DNA of 24,285 bases from CAJUPY01 sp051871275. Its GTDB lineage: Bacteria > Bacteroidota > Bacteroidia > Bacteroidales > Muribaculaceae. Of this stretch, positions 7,352 through 15,634 are shown piece after piece; position 1 is the stretch's first letter, and the number at the start of each line of letters is the position of its first letter. Below the pieces are notes generated by a model, which was given only the letters and a program-made list of their open reading frames with translations, did not search any database and was not told the DNA's origin. Position numbers and translations under genes: made by a program. The DNA is taken from contig JBJECR010000001.1 of the NCBI GenBank assembly GCA_051871275.1, positions 1-24,285 of the forward strand. Direction: 5' to 3'.

Positions 7352-8059
7352 TTATTTCACTGCCTCTGCTTCCGGAGCAATGAGTTTATAGCCTTTACCG
7401 TGGATATTGATGATTTCAATTGACGGGTCATCCTTGAGGTGTTTGCGGAGCTTTGTGATGTAAACATCCATAGAACGAGCGTTAAAGTAGTTATCGTCAA
7501 TCCAGATGGTTTTGAGGGCGAAGTTACGCTCCAAAATCTCATTGATGTGAGCACAGAGAAGGCTGAGAAGCTCGGATTCTTTAGTGGTAAGTTTTGTGAT
7601 ACGAGAACCGTACATAAGCACTTGCTTTTGAGTATCGAAAGTAAACTTGCCAATCTTGTACATAGTGATTTCTTTGCCTTTTTTGCCTCTCACGCGGCGG
7701 AGGATAGCCTCAATACGGAAAACGAGTTCCTCGATTGAGAAAGGTTTTGTGATATAGTCATCGGCACCGATTTTGAAGCCTTCCAGGATATCTTCCTTAA
7801 GAGCCTTTGCAGTAAGGAAAATGATAGGCACTTCGCCGTTTACGGTGCGAATTTCCTGTGCAAGTGTAAAACCGTCTTTTTTTGGCATCATAACGTCCAA
7901 AAGACAGATATCGTATTTGCCTTTGATAAAAGCCTTGTATCCGCTTTCACCGTCAGCGTAAAGGTCTGCATTAAAGCCTTTTGCTTGCAGATATTCTCTG
8001 AGAAGCATGCCTAAGTACTCATCGTCTTCGCATAGAAGAATTCTCACTCTTTCGTCCAT
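7352..8059 (-). CDS. rprY: Response regulator RprY (OmpR/PhoB type)
   Basis: A 235-residue two-domain response regulator. The receiver domain has the acidic pair E11-D12, phospho-acceptor D55 (LLDVMMPKKDG), T83 (FLTAK) and K105 (ITKPFS). The C-terminal part (about 130-230) is a winged-helix trans-activation domain with TTKESELLSLL and a final RSMDVYITKLRKHL...IHGKGYKL, the DNA-recognition and wing region. The sequence pattern is close to RprY of Bacteroides and Porphyromonas as I remember it. It follows the sensor gene by 13 bp in one operon and is closed by a clear terminator. RprY has been linked in other Bacteroidales to stress and sodium-related gene control; that role here is inference. 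Confidence 0.93.
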   Translation of the reverse strand: MDERVRILLCEDDEYLGMLLREYLQAKGFNADLYADGESGYKAFIKGKYDICLLDVMMPKKDGFTLAQEIRTVNGEVPIIFLTAKALKEDILEGFKIGADDYITKPFSIEELVFRIEAILRRVRGKKGKEITMYKIGKFTFDTQKQVLMYGSRITKLTTKESELLSLLCAHINEILERNFALKTIWIDDNYFNARSMDVYITKLRKHLKDDPSIEIINIHGKGYKLIAPEAEAVK

Positions 8060-8072
8060 AGTCGTAAAAAAT

Positions 8073-9608
8073 TTAATTTTTTATTAGTGGTAATGTTATT
8101 ATAAATTTCGAACCTTGATTTACTTCGCTCTCTGCCTTGATGGTGCCTTTGAGAGCGGAGACTATTTTTTCCACGTATGCCAATCCCAGTCCGAAACCTT
8201 TCACGTCGTGGCGGTTTCCGGTGGATACGCGGTAAAATCTTTCAAAAATACGCTTTAAGTCTTCTTTTTTGATGCCTATTCCATTGTCGGAGATAGTGAT
8301 TTGGAGCTTGTCGTCCTGAGGATTGGAAGTGGTCACTTTCAGTTCCAGCGGTCGCTCCTCATCGCGGTACTTCACCGCATTGTCCAGCAAGTTGAAAATC
8401 ACATTTGTGAAGTGCATTTCGTCCACCATCACCAGTCCGTCTTCCGCTTCCGTGTTTGCCTCAATGCGTCCGCCGTAGCTTTCCACTTTGAGTTTAAACG
8501 TACGCACCACGCTTTCCACCACCGCATTTGCATCCACTTCCTGGAGTCTCATACTTGTGTTATGGCGGTCAAACATAGACATTTGCAGCACTTTTTCCAC
8601 TTGGAAACGCAAGCGTTTTGTTTCGTCCATAATCACCGTGGTGATATGCTGGAGCATAGACGGTGATTTTCTCACGGTGTCGTCGTTCAGCATCTGAGCG
8701 GCAAGGGAGATAGAAGAAATCGGCGTCTTAAACTCATGCGTCATATTGTTTATAAAATCGTTTTTCATCTCCGTGAGCTTTTTCTGGCGGAATGTGAGCA
8801 CGATGATGTAAACAAAGATTATCAGGAGCACAAAAGTGAACACAAAAGACGGAATCATAAAGTTTGTAGATGCCATGATATAGTCTTTCTTGCTCGGAAA
8901 AACCACCTTCAGGAAACATTTGCGTGATGCGGGGTCTGTGCTGAAAAGTCCTTGCGTAAATGTGTTGGCATCTTCTTTTTCCACCTTATTATAATTAGCA
9001 GTGGAATATTGCACCACACCGTTTTTGTTCACCACCGCAAATTCAAACGGCAATTTCAGTCCCGTGTTTTCCAGCTGAGTTTTGAAATACTTGCGAATCA
9101 CCGCTGTGTCTGCACGTTCTTCCATAGGTCTTTCGCTGGACTGGCTTATGATGTTCAGCAGCACCTCGTCTATCAAGCCTTTCTGATATTTATATCTGTC
9201 TTTAAGTGCTTCCTGAAACGATTGGTAGTGACCGGTCACCCCACTCTGTGCGTTACTCTGGATACGCGTGATTTCATCTGCATCACCCTTAATGGTAAGA
9301 TCCGCTTTCACACCGCTTGCTGTGGTGAGCGAATACTTTATACCACCCAGGTGAGGCGTACTGCCGTCGGCATATTGGGAATAGATGGAACTTGCCTCTA
9401 TCTGGGAGAGATCCTCATCTATAAAATGGCGAGCCTCATCTTGCTCCAGCTGGCGAGAAACCAAAAACAAACTGCGACGTACACTTTCCTGAAATTGATC
9501 GTCTCGCATCTTGACGATATTTTCAAGGTACATAATCTGAACAATCAGCAATCCCACGAATGTAATTGCCATCACTATTGTCAGTAACCAAATAGTTGAT
9601 TTTTTCAT
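8073..9608 (-). CDS. rprX: Sensor histidine kinase RprX
   Basis: An inner-membrane sensor kinase of 511 residues. TM1 is about 7-27 and TM2 about 252-273, enclosing a ~220-residue periplasmic sensor domain. The cytoplasmic part has the H-box with phosphorylated H291 (NNMTHEFKTPISS), the N-box NLLDNAVKY (N410), G1 DNGIGI (441-446) and G2 GFGLGLAYV (471-479). There is no obvious HAMP domain between TM2 and the H-box, which is usual for this family. It is first in the operon with rprY, and a full promoter lies about 120 bp upstream. The start at 9608 directly precedes the basic-hydrophobic MKKSTIWLLTIV segment, which supports the choice. Confidence 0.93.
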   Translation of the reverse strand: MKKSTIWLLTIVMAITFVGLLIVQIMYLENIVKMRDDQFQESVRRSLFLVSRQLEQDEARHFIDEDLSQIEASSIYSQYADGSTPHLGGIKYSLTTASGVKADLTIKGDADEITRIQSNAQSGVTGHYQSFQEALKDRYKYQKGLIDEVLLNIISQSSERPMEERADTAVIRKYFKTQLENTGLKLPFEFAVVNKNGVVQYSTANYNKVEKEDANTFTQGLFSTDPASRKCFLKVVFPSKKDYIMASTNFMIPSFVFTFVLLIIFVYIIVLTFRQKKLTEMKNDFINNMTHEFKTPISSISLAAQMLNDDTVRKSPSMLQHITTVIMDETKRLRFQVEKVLQMSMFDRHNTSMRLQEVDANAVVESVVRTFKLKVESYGGRIEANTEAEDGLVMVDEMHFTNVIFNLLDNAVKYRDEERPLELKVTTSNPQDDKLQITISDNGIGIKKEDLKRIFERFYRVSTGNRHDVKGFGLGLAYVEKIVSALKGTIKAESEVNQGSKFIITLPLIKN

Positions 9609-9730
9609 TTCAGACCTCTGTTTGTTAAATCAGACATTATATTTTATATTAAAACGTTAAAAAACTGAATTTGGTTTGAATTTTCTTTTACGAGATTTGA
9701 CAATTACCCTTGAATTTTAACATTTCGGTG

Positions 9731-9762
9731 CAAAATTAACATTTAAGTGTGAAATTTGCAAA
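9731..9762 (-). promoter_or_regulatory. Promoter of rprXY
   Basis: On the minus strand TTTG (9762-9759) is followed after 20 nt by TAATTTTG (9738-9731), a perfect Bacteroidota promoter. It predicts a 5' UTR of roughly 115 nt before the rprX ATG; I see no strong structure in it. Confidence 0.75.
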
Positions 9763-9845
9763 TTTCTCAGTAAAAAATTTCATTTTTAGGAAAATTTGGA
9801 AAGAAATTTTGTCATATTTACCAAAACTATTAGAAAATTATGCAC

Positions 9846-9853
9846 TATCTTTG
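9846..9853 (+). promoter_or_regulatory. -7 element for the DUF6377-like regulator gene
   Basis: TATCTTTG matches TAnnTTTG and lies 41 bp before the ATG at 9895. No TTTG is found 19-21 nt upstream, so the -33 half is weak. It is divergent from the rprXY promoter, and the two -7 elements are about 110 bp apart. Confidence 0.5.
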
Positions 9854-9894
9854 TGCCGAATAAATGTGCTAACTAAACCCAATCCTTAAACCAA

Positions 9895-11526
9895 ATGCCC
9901 ATACGCTATCTTTTAACCCTATTGCTGCTAACGGCAACAATATGTGGCAATGCTATGTCTGAAATTCTTGAGAAAGAATTTACAAGGCTGGACTCCGTTG
10001 TGAGCAATTACGACACTTTTATAAATGCTAAAAATGCGGAAATAGAAAACATCAAAAAATCGCTTTCCGCCGCTATTACTCACGAGGACAAATATGCCGT
10101 GTATGACCATATTTTTGATGCTTACCTCAAGTTTGACTCGGATTCCGCCATGCAATACGCCTTCCGCTGCTCCGTGGAAGCAGATTCCATCGGCAGCATT
10201 GACGCAAAGGTGATGTCGGACCTGCGACTTGCTTACATCAGCACTCTCCGCAGCGAACTTTACGTGGCTCGTGACATTCTGAACAGCCTGGGAGACGTGG
10301 AAAACCTTCCGCAATCCACTCATACACAGTACGCTATCATTATGATAGAATTTTGCATGCGTGCAAACCTGTTTTTTAATAGAACCGATAAAGACGAGAC
10401 TTTCTGCAACGCACACAAAGTTTGGGAAAAATATCAATGTTATCTACCTAAAAACTCCTGGCTCAGAACATATTACCGCAGTTCGCTCCTCAAAGAAAAC
10501 GTTGAGGAAGAAATTATGTCCGAACTGCGTATCACTCCACAGCCTTGCATTAAAGCGGCTATGCTGGAAAGCGCACTCGCTTCATGCTACCAGAGAAAAG
10601 GCGATGAAGACTCACACATCCTCCACCTTATCCACTCTGCAATAAACGATATTTCCTCCGCAAACCGTGAGGCTCAGTCACTTATCTACCTCATAAATTC
10701 CGACTATATTGACAAATGCAGCACAAGAGCTTTTAACTACACCATGCTCTGCACGGAAAATGCACAGGTTTATAAAGACAGCGGCAGAAGTCTCGCTATT
10801 GTGCAAGCACACGCCGGCATAACAAAAAAATATGAAAATGCACTGCAAAAACGTGCTTGGCAGCTCACACTTGCCATTATGCTTCTTGCAATTGTGCTGG
10901 CTGTTGTGGGAATACTCTGCTACGTTATCCACCAGAAACGAGTTAAACAACACGAACTCCTCGTAAAAATCAGCGGTATCAATAAAGAACTGGAAGAAAA
11001 AAATCGCATCTCGGAGGAAATGCAAAAAGAACTCAAAGAAACAAACATCCGGCTCAAAGACGAGATTGAACACCGTAACACTCACTTCATAAACGTATAT
11101 ACGGTCATCACTAAATACGTTTCCGCTATGAAAGACTTCAAAAAAGAAGTCTATAACCTTATCACTGCCGGAAAATACGACCGCGCAAGAAGCAGCCTGA
11201 ACAGCAATGAACTTACAGACGAATACTTGAAGCAATTCTACGTTCAGTTTGACATCGCTTTCCTCCTCTCACACCCGGATTTTATAGAGCGTTTCAACGC
11301 ACTCCTGCAAGACGACAAGCAGATTTGGCCGGCAGAGGCAAACAGGCTCACACCGGAACTCCGCATCTATGCCCTCGTGTGCATGGGCATCACAGACTCC
11401 ACTCGCATAGCGGAATTTCTGCAATATTCTCCACAAACTATTTACAACTATCGTCTGCGCATTCGCCACTGTGCAAAAATACCTGAAAAAGAGTTTGCAA
11501 TCACAGTGGAGCACATGTACGATTAA
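9895..11526 (+). CDS. DUF6377-like membrane-bound transcriptional regulator
   Basis: The protein has 543 residues. It starts with a signal peptide or anchor (about 4-20), followed by a helical, TPR-like periplasmic region (about 25-315), one membrane helix (about 322-345), a cytoplasmic coiled coil (about 350-395) and a C-terminal LuxR-like helix-turn-helix (about 485-525, LTPELRIYALVCMGITDSTR then YSPQTIYNYRLRIR). This is the layout of the Bacteroidota DUF6377 family: a one-component regulator that senses outside and binds DNA inside. Ligand and targets are unknown. The gene is divergent from rprXY and is followed after 46 bp by the lipid kinase gene, which has its own promoter. The ATG at 9895 directly precedes the hydrophobic leader, which supports the start. 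Confidence 0.85.
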   Translation: MPIRYLLTLLLLTATICGNAMSEILEKEFTRLDSVVSNYDTFINAKNAEIENIKKSLSAAITHEDKYAVYDHIFDAYLKFDSDSAMQYAFRCSVEADSIGSIDAKVMSDLRLAYISTLRSELYVARDILNSLGDVENLPQSTHTQYAIIMIEFCMRANLFFNRTDKDETFCNAHKVWEKYQCYLPKNSWLRTYYRSSLLKENVEEEIMSELRITPQPCIKAAMLESALASCYQRKGDEDSHILHLIHSAINDISSANREAQSLIYLINSDYIDKCSTRAFNYTMLCTENAQVYKDSGRSLAIVQAHAGITKKYENALQKRAWQLTLAIMLLAIVLAVVGILCYVIHQKRVKQHELLVKISGINKELEEKNRISEEMQKELKETNIRLKDEIEHRNTHFINVYTVITKYVSAMKDFKKEVYNLITAGKYDRARSSLNSNELTDEYLKQFYVQFDIAFLLSHPDFIERFNALLQDDKQIWPAEANRLTPELRIYALVCMGITDSTRIAEFLQYSPQTIYNYRLRIRHCAKIPEKEFAITVEHMYD

Positions 11527-11532
11527 CGAGTT

Positions 11533-11564
11533 TTTGCAAATTGACGTAAAATTCGCTAACTTTG
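11533..11564 (+). promoter_or_regulatory. Promoter of the lipid kinase gene
   Basis: TTTG (11533-11536), 20-nt spacer, TAACTTTG (11557-11564): a perfect match. The ATG at 11573 is only 8 nt beyond the -7 element, so transcription should start within a few bases of the start codon. Confidence 0.8.
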
Positions 11565-11572
11565 CAGACGAT

Positions 11573-12556
11573 ATGAAGAAACTGCTGGTGATAATAAATC
11601 CTGTGTCAGGTACAACAAAGAAAAACGGGCTGGAAGACGTGATTTCTCATCGGCTCGGTGATATTTATGACCTTGACATCCGTTACACTACCGCTAAAGG
11701 CGATGCCACTCGCTTCAGCATTGAGGCTGTGAAAGAAAAATACTTCGGCGTGATTGCCGCCGGAGGTGACGGCACTGTAAACGAAACGGCTAAAGCACTC
11801 AAAGACACGGATGTTGCCTTTGGGATTCTACCCGTTGGCTCCGGTAACGGTCTTGCACGCCACCTTTCAATCCCTATGGACGTGAAAGACGCACTGGAAA
11901 TTATCGCAAAGGAAAATATTGAGAATCTGGACTATTGCACAGTGAACGGCACTCCGTTTTTCTGCACTTTCGGTATGGGTTTTGACGCCTCCGTAAGTTG
12001 GAAATTCTCGCAGCAAAAACGCCGTGGACTGATGACGTACCTCAAAAGCGCTATTGAGGAATACCTCAACTATAAAACTGCGGAATACGTGATTGAAGCA
12101 AACGGTAACACGCTGACGGAAAATGCTTTCTGCGTGGCTTGCTGCAACGCTTCACAGTATGGCAACAACGCTTACATCGCTCCCGGAGCGGATATGACGG
12201 ACGGGCTCCTTGACGTGACTATCGTACACGCCGGAAGTATGCTTCGCACAGCAGTTGTGGGTATAGACCTCATGTCCGGCACTATTAAAAACAACATTCT
12301 TATTGAATCTTTCAAGACAAATCACCTCACTATCCGCAGAAAAGAGTCCGGACCCGCACACATCGACGGCGAGCCTCTCATCATGGGCGAAGAACTGGAC
12401 ATCTTCTGTCACCACGGTGGATTGCACACATTTATCCCCACGGAAACCGAAGAATTTCGTCCCGTGATTACGCCACTCAAAAGCCGCTGGACGGAAATGA
12501 TTACAAAACTCAAAAGACTCTTTGAAGAAGAATTTACTATAACTCCTTTATTATAG
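11573..12556 (+). CDS. Diacylglycerol/lipid kinase family protein (YegS/BmrU-like)
   Basis: A 327-residue DAGK-catalytic-domain protein. The ATP-binding signature is AAGGDGTVNE (62-71) with GSGNGLAR (89-96). The C-terminal beta domain contains the DMTDGLLDV segment (207-215) and HIDGE (263-267), typical of lipid kinases that phosphorylate diacylglycerol, sphingoid bases or related lipids at the membrane. The exact substrate cannot be told from sequence. An earlier in-frame GTG at 11471 would overlap the upstream gene and add residues unlike the family, while ATG 11573 begins with MKKLLVIINPVSG, the canonical start. Its stop overlaps by 20 bp, tail to tail, with the gene on the other strand. 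Confidence 0.93.
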   Translation: MKKLLVIINPVSGTTKKNGLEDVISHRLGDIYDLDIRYTTAKGDATRFSIEAVKEKYFGVIAAGGDGTVNETAKALKDTDVAFGILPVGSGNGLARHLSIPMDVKDALEIIAKENIENLDYCTVNGTPFFCTFGMGFDASVSWKFSQQKRRGLMTYLKSAIEEYLNYKTAEYVIEANGNTLTENAFCVACCNASQYGNNAYIAPGADMTDGLLDVTIVHAGSMLRTAVVGIDLMSGTIKNNILIESFKTNHLTIRRKESGPAHIDGEPLIMGEELDIFCHHGGLHTFIPTETEEFRPVITPLKSRWTEMITKLKRLFEEEFTITPLL

Positions 12557-14051
12557 TATAATCATCAACCTTCTTTATTTCACTACTCGGAACCTCTACA
12601 TTAAGCTCCTTGAGGAAATTCATTGTTTCCTCTGGAATATCGTAAGTATCATCCTCGGAATAGCTAAAATGATATGCCATAAAATAAATATACATAGGCT
12701 TCATCATCGCACGCCCCGCAGAATCCACTACGTAATACGGCCGCATCGTCACCTCAGACACCGATTCCTCACCCTCAATAGTGATATTTGGATTCTTGGA
12801 AGAATAATACTTGGAACCAAGCAGAAGAAACGAATTTCCTTTGACCTTTCTCAACTGCGGCACACTTGAATACTCGGAAAAAAGCTGCGTTTTTGTAGTA
12901 TCCAACACGCAACCCACCTCCAGCAGTTTTGCCGCGTATGTCTGCCATGTGCCACTATTATACGACGTTGAAAAACACGTAATATTTCGCGATTCCTGAT
13001 TATCGATAATATCGGCAAGACTGTCCATTCTTATCGTCTCATCAGGAAACCTGATTGAGGACGTGCTTTCAATATAGATGGTAAGAGTATCCCACCCTAT
13101 TTGTTTACCTATCACTATCCCTTTTTTCAGAAAATCAGACGGAGTTGCGATATTTCTCAGGAAATCTCCATTTTTTGCCCTTGATGCGGAAAGACAGATA
13201 GGATAAAACTTTCTATGCTCTTCGCCCGGGTCTGATACGACCTCCTCCGTCAGACACAACCACGCATTTCCGCTCGGCATGTGGATATAGTAGCCGTTAT
13301 CGTAATCGTAAAGATTTATATTCTTATAATTCTGCTCGATATAGTTTGCTGCGGAACCACCGCCCACAAACACCAGTGCCGGACTATTTGTCACCTTGCT
13401 GTGCGAATAGATGCCCACCAAAAATGCCGCTATTATAAACAAAACAGCCACACCGACATAAACATATCTTCTCCGGTTTTTCGTTGCCCGGCAAGTCTCA
13501 GCACCCTGCTCACTTGCAGCCATGCAAGTCTGCTCCGGAGTGTTTTCCTCCTCCGGTTCATCAGCCTTGGCATTTTTCTCCTCAATCTCTGAAAGATGCT
13601 TTTTCACGAAACGCCGCAGTTCCTGCTTGCCTTTTTCAATCAGGTCCTCCTTTGTTTCATATTCGGAAAGATACTGACCCGTGCAACCCATAAGGATGCC
13701 TCGCAGATAGCTCTTTTCCGTGGTGTCCTCACCAATCAGAGTGCGATAAAAAGCCAAAATTTTCGGGTAGCCCGTCTTGTGCATGCTATCCGTGGCTATG
13801 CGGAATTCCTCCTCCGTGGTTTTACCTATACTGCCGTTGAGAACAAAGATTATCAAGTCTGCCTTGTTTCGGATAAATTCATTATAGTCTTCCTGCTGAT
13901 TGCCTACGGATTCATAACTTTTTATCTTGAATACAATCCCCATGTGCTCAAACTCATTGTTCAAGTCACTTGCAATGATTTTGAAGATATTTCGCTCTTC
14001 CTTCAGAGTGGTGGAACCGGCTATAAATACTCGTATCTTACGTTCTTCCAT
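12537..14051 (-). CDS. DUF4062/TIR-like domain - TM - periplasmic PBP-like domain protein
   Basis: The protein has 504 residues. Residues 1-110 form an alpha/beta domain starting IRVFIAGSTTLKEERN (6-21), with ADLIIFVLNG (64-73) and TTEEEFRIA (78-86). This pattern recalls DUF4062 and the wider TIR/nucleoside-deoxyribosyltransferase group, where a Glu at the position of E80-E82 is catalytic. An acidic linker leads to a basic stretch and one membrane helix (about 196-214). The remainder (223-504) starts SPALVFVGGGSAANYIEQ and resembles a PstS-like periplasmic binding domain; this is weak. The inferred topology is cytoplasmic N-terminus and periplasmic C-terminus. A terminator after thioredoxin makes it a separate transcription unit; only a poor -7 (CGACTTTG, about 14093-14086) is visible. 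The function is unknown; a membrane sensor with a nucleotide-cleaving output is my inference. Confidence 0.7.
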   Translation of the reverse strand: MEERKIRVFIAGSTTLKEERNIFKIIASDLNNEFEHMGIVFKIKSYESVGNQQEDYNEFIRNKADLIIFVLNGSIGKTTEEEFRIATDSMHKTGYPKILAFYRTLIGEDTTEKSYLRGILMGCTGQYLSEYETKEDLIEKGKQELRRFVKKHLSEIEEKNAKADEPEEENTPEQTCMAASEQGAETCRATKNRRRYVYVGVAVLFIIAAFLVGIYSHSKVTNSPALVFVGGGSAANYIEQNYKNINLYDYDNGYYIHMPSGNAWLCLTEEVVSDPGEEHRKFYPICLSASRAKNGDFLRNIATPSDFLKKGIVIGKQIGWDTLTIYIESTSSIRFPDETIRMDSLADIIDNQESRNITCFSTSYNSGTWQTYAAKLLEVGCVLDTTKTQLFSEYSSVPQLRKVKGNSFLLLGSKYYSSKNPNITIEGEESVSEVTMRPYYVVDSAGRAMMKPMYIYFMAYHFSYSEDDTYDIPEETMNFLKELNVEVPSSEIKKVDDYTIIKEL

Positions 14052-14142
14052 GACAGACTGTGTTGGGGTAAATATTTATAATTGCAAAGTCGAACCAAAA
14101 AATACGCTTTTTTCAGTTCGCCTCGGAATATGAATATATGTG

Positions 14143-14187
14143 AAAACACGGAAGTGGCAACAAAAAGCATTATGCCACTTTCGTGTT
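14143..14187 (-). terminator. Terminator after thioredoxin
   Basis: AACACGGAAGTGGCA (14145-14159) pairs with TGCCACTTTCGTGTT (14173-14187) in a 15-bp stem with one G-T wobble. On the minus strand it runs into TTTT (14146-14143). It lies 14 bp after the thioredoxin stop. The opposite side also has a T-rich run (14189-14197), so it may work in both directions. Confidence 0.8.
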
Positions 14188-14201
14188 CTTATTTTTTCAG
14201 A

Positions 14202-14525
14202 TTAAAGTGCAAGAAGCTCTTTCACCTTTGCCACGAGAGTATCTTTGCTCTGGCTGCCTGTGAGGCGGATAGCCGTTTTGCTACCGTTTTTGAAGAAAAG
14301 AATCGTTGGTAGCGACATTACACGATTTTCTGAAGCAAAATCAGACTCGTCTTCCACATTGTATTTGCCTATCACGGCTTGACCTTCAAATTCTGCTGCC
14401 ACCTCATCAATTATTGGTGCCATAGACATACATGGACCGCACCATGTTGCCCAAAAGTCAACTACTACCGGTTTGCCTGACGCAATTATTTCTTCTACGT
14501 TCGCATCTGTGAATTGAAATGCCAT
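14202..14525 (-). CDS. trxA: Thioredoxin
   Basis: A 107-residue single-domain thioredoxin with no signal peptide, so cytoplasmic. The redox site is WCGPC (28-32) in the usual FWATWCGPC context, and the cis-proline is P73 in SLPT. Length and motifs are those of classical TrxA, which reduces protein disulphides with thioredoxin reductase. It lies 95 bp after the hydrolase stop and has its own likely -7 element in that gap, so it is probably transcribed on its own as well as by any read-through. A strong terminator follows. Confidence 0.95.
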   Translation of the reverse strand: MAFQFTDANVEEIIASGKPVVVDFWATWCGPCMSMAPIIDEVAAEFEGQAVIGKYNVEDESDFASENRVMSLPTILFFKNGSKTAIRLTGSQSKDTLVAKVKELLAL

Positions 14526-14574
14526 AATGTTTTTTTGTTTCTTAGGTTTTAGTATTAAAGTTCTGTTTGTTTTG

Positions 14575-14582
14575 CAAAGATA
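14575..14582 (-). promoter_or_regulatory. -7 element for thioredoxin
   Basis: On the minus strand 14582-14575 reads TATCTTTG, matching TAnnTTTG, 49 nt before the thioredoxin ATG. No TTTG is seen at 19-21 nt upstream, so the -33 half is not recognisable. Confidence 0.5.
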
Positions 14583-14620
14583 ATCATTATTTTTGACTCT
14601 GCTATACCTTTTGCCGCTAT

Positions 14621-15586
14621 TTATTTTGAAATAAACGTCACAATGTCTTGTGCAGGTTCTGCAGCCATTGCCGTTTTTTGAGAATAGTCCAGCGGCGTGG
14701 GCTTGCCCTGACCTGCTCGCATCAGGTGATTAAGTCCAAAATACATCTTCACAATGGCATTTTTATTGCTCGCAAGTCCTCGCTGCCAAATGGCATACTG
14801 CGTATATGGCACCTGATAATCCCTCATACCAAAAAGCAGAAACATTCTGCAAGTCAAGCCTTTAGCCGTTGCCACAGGGTCGTATGCCTTATCCGCCTCG
14901 ATATAGCTCTCCGTGAGTCCTTGCGGCAAACCTATTTCCGCATCATATTCCGGAGTACCGAGTTTGAGTGCATTTTCCGCCTGCTTTTTCATCTGCTCCA
15001 TCATCGCCACTGCATCAGAAGCACCCAGTTCCGCATAAATACCTTTGAGGTAATCGCACTGATATTCAATTATTTCCGGCAATTTCTGTGCCGGAGGTGC
15101 CACCATTATCACGCCTGCAATGCCCGGCACGCGACGTGCAATCTCGGGAGCAAGCATCGCACCCAGGCTGTGACCCAAAACATACACCCTTTCGCTATCT
15201 ATTGCCGGCATTTCCATTGCCATTTTCAGAGCGGAAACGGCATCATCAATAGTCTCAAAATCATAATTTGCTTGCTCGCCCTCAGGCACAAAGTTTGCCC
15301 GATACACCAGCGTACGTTTATCGTAACGCACTGATGCAATGCCGTTTACCGCCAGGCTATCTGCCAAGTCCTTAAAAAACTTGTTTGGTCCGAGCGTCTC
15401 ATCACGGTCGTTTGGTCCGGACCCATGCACAAACACCACGCATGGCACCTTTCCCACCACTTTTTCCGGCATCTCCAGCACCCCCGGCAACCGAAATGTA
15501 TCCGTCACAACCTCAATGTCCTTCGCCACTGCATTTGCCGCCAAAGATGCCATCGCCACTATCAACATTTCAATTATTCTCTTCAT
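14621..15586 (-). CDS. Exported alpha/beta hydrolase
   Basis: A 321-residue protein from the ATG at 15586. A signal peptide (about 1-21, ending ANAVA) directs it to the periplasm. The alpha/beta hydrolase fold shows the oxyanion strand VVFVHGSGP (50-58), nucleophile S140 in GHSLG, acid D256 (FGMRDYQVP) and base H287 (GLNHLM). The family acts on esters or peptides; substrate unknown. A start 36 bp upstream (15622) would put 12 polar residues before the signal peptide, so 15586 is preferred. The gene follows the large TPR gene by 48 bp with no visible promoter or terminator between, so it may be the last gene of the TIR-TPR operon. A functional link to that system is possible but unproven. Confidence 0.88.
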   Translation of the reverse strand: MKRIIEMLIVAMASLAANAVAKDIEVVTDTFRLPGVLEMPEKVVGKVPCVVFVHGSGPNDRDETLGPNKFFKDLADSLAVNGIASVRYDKRTLVYRANFVPEGEQANYDFETIDDAVSALKMAMEMPAIDSERVYVLGHSLGAMLAPEIARRVPGIAGVIMVAPPAQKLPEIIEYQCDYLKGIYAELGASDAVAMMEQMKKQAENALKLGTPEYDAEIGLPQGLTESYIEADKAYDPVATAKGLTCRMFLLFGMRDYQVPYTQYAIWQRGLASNKNAIVKMYFGLNHLMRAGQGKPTPLDYSQKTAMAAEPAQDIVTFISK

Positions 15587-15634
15587 TTTTGTATATCCTT
15601 TATAACACAAATACCATTTCACGGCAAATTTTCG

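Noticed and set aside
8952..9587. Plus-strand open frame of 211 codons opposite rprX
   Set aside because: It lies entirely within a convincing histidine kinase gene, has no promoter and shows no domain.
11471..11572. Upstream GTG start for the lipid kinase gene
   Set aside because: It would overlap the preceding gene by about 55 bp and bypass the promoter at 11533-11564; the family start MKKLLVIINP fits ATG 11573.
15587..15622. Upstream ATG for the alpha/beta hydrolase
   Set aside because: It would place 12 residues including charged and aromatic ones before a clean signal peptide.
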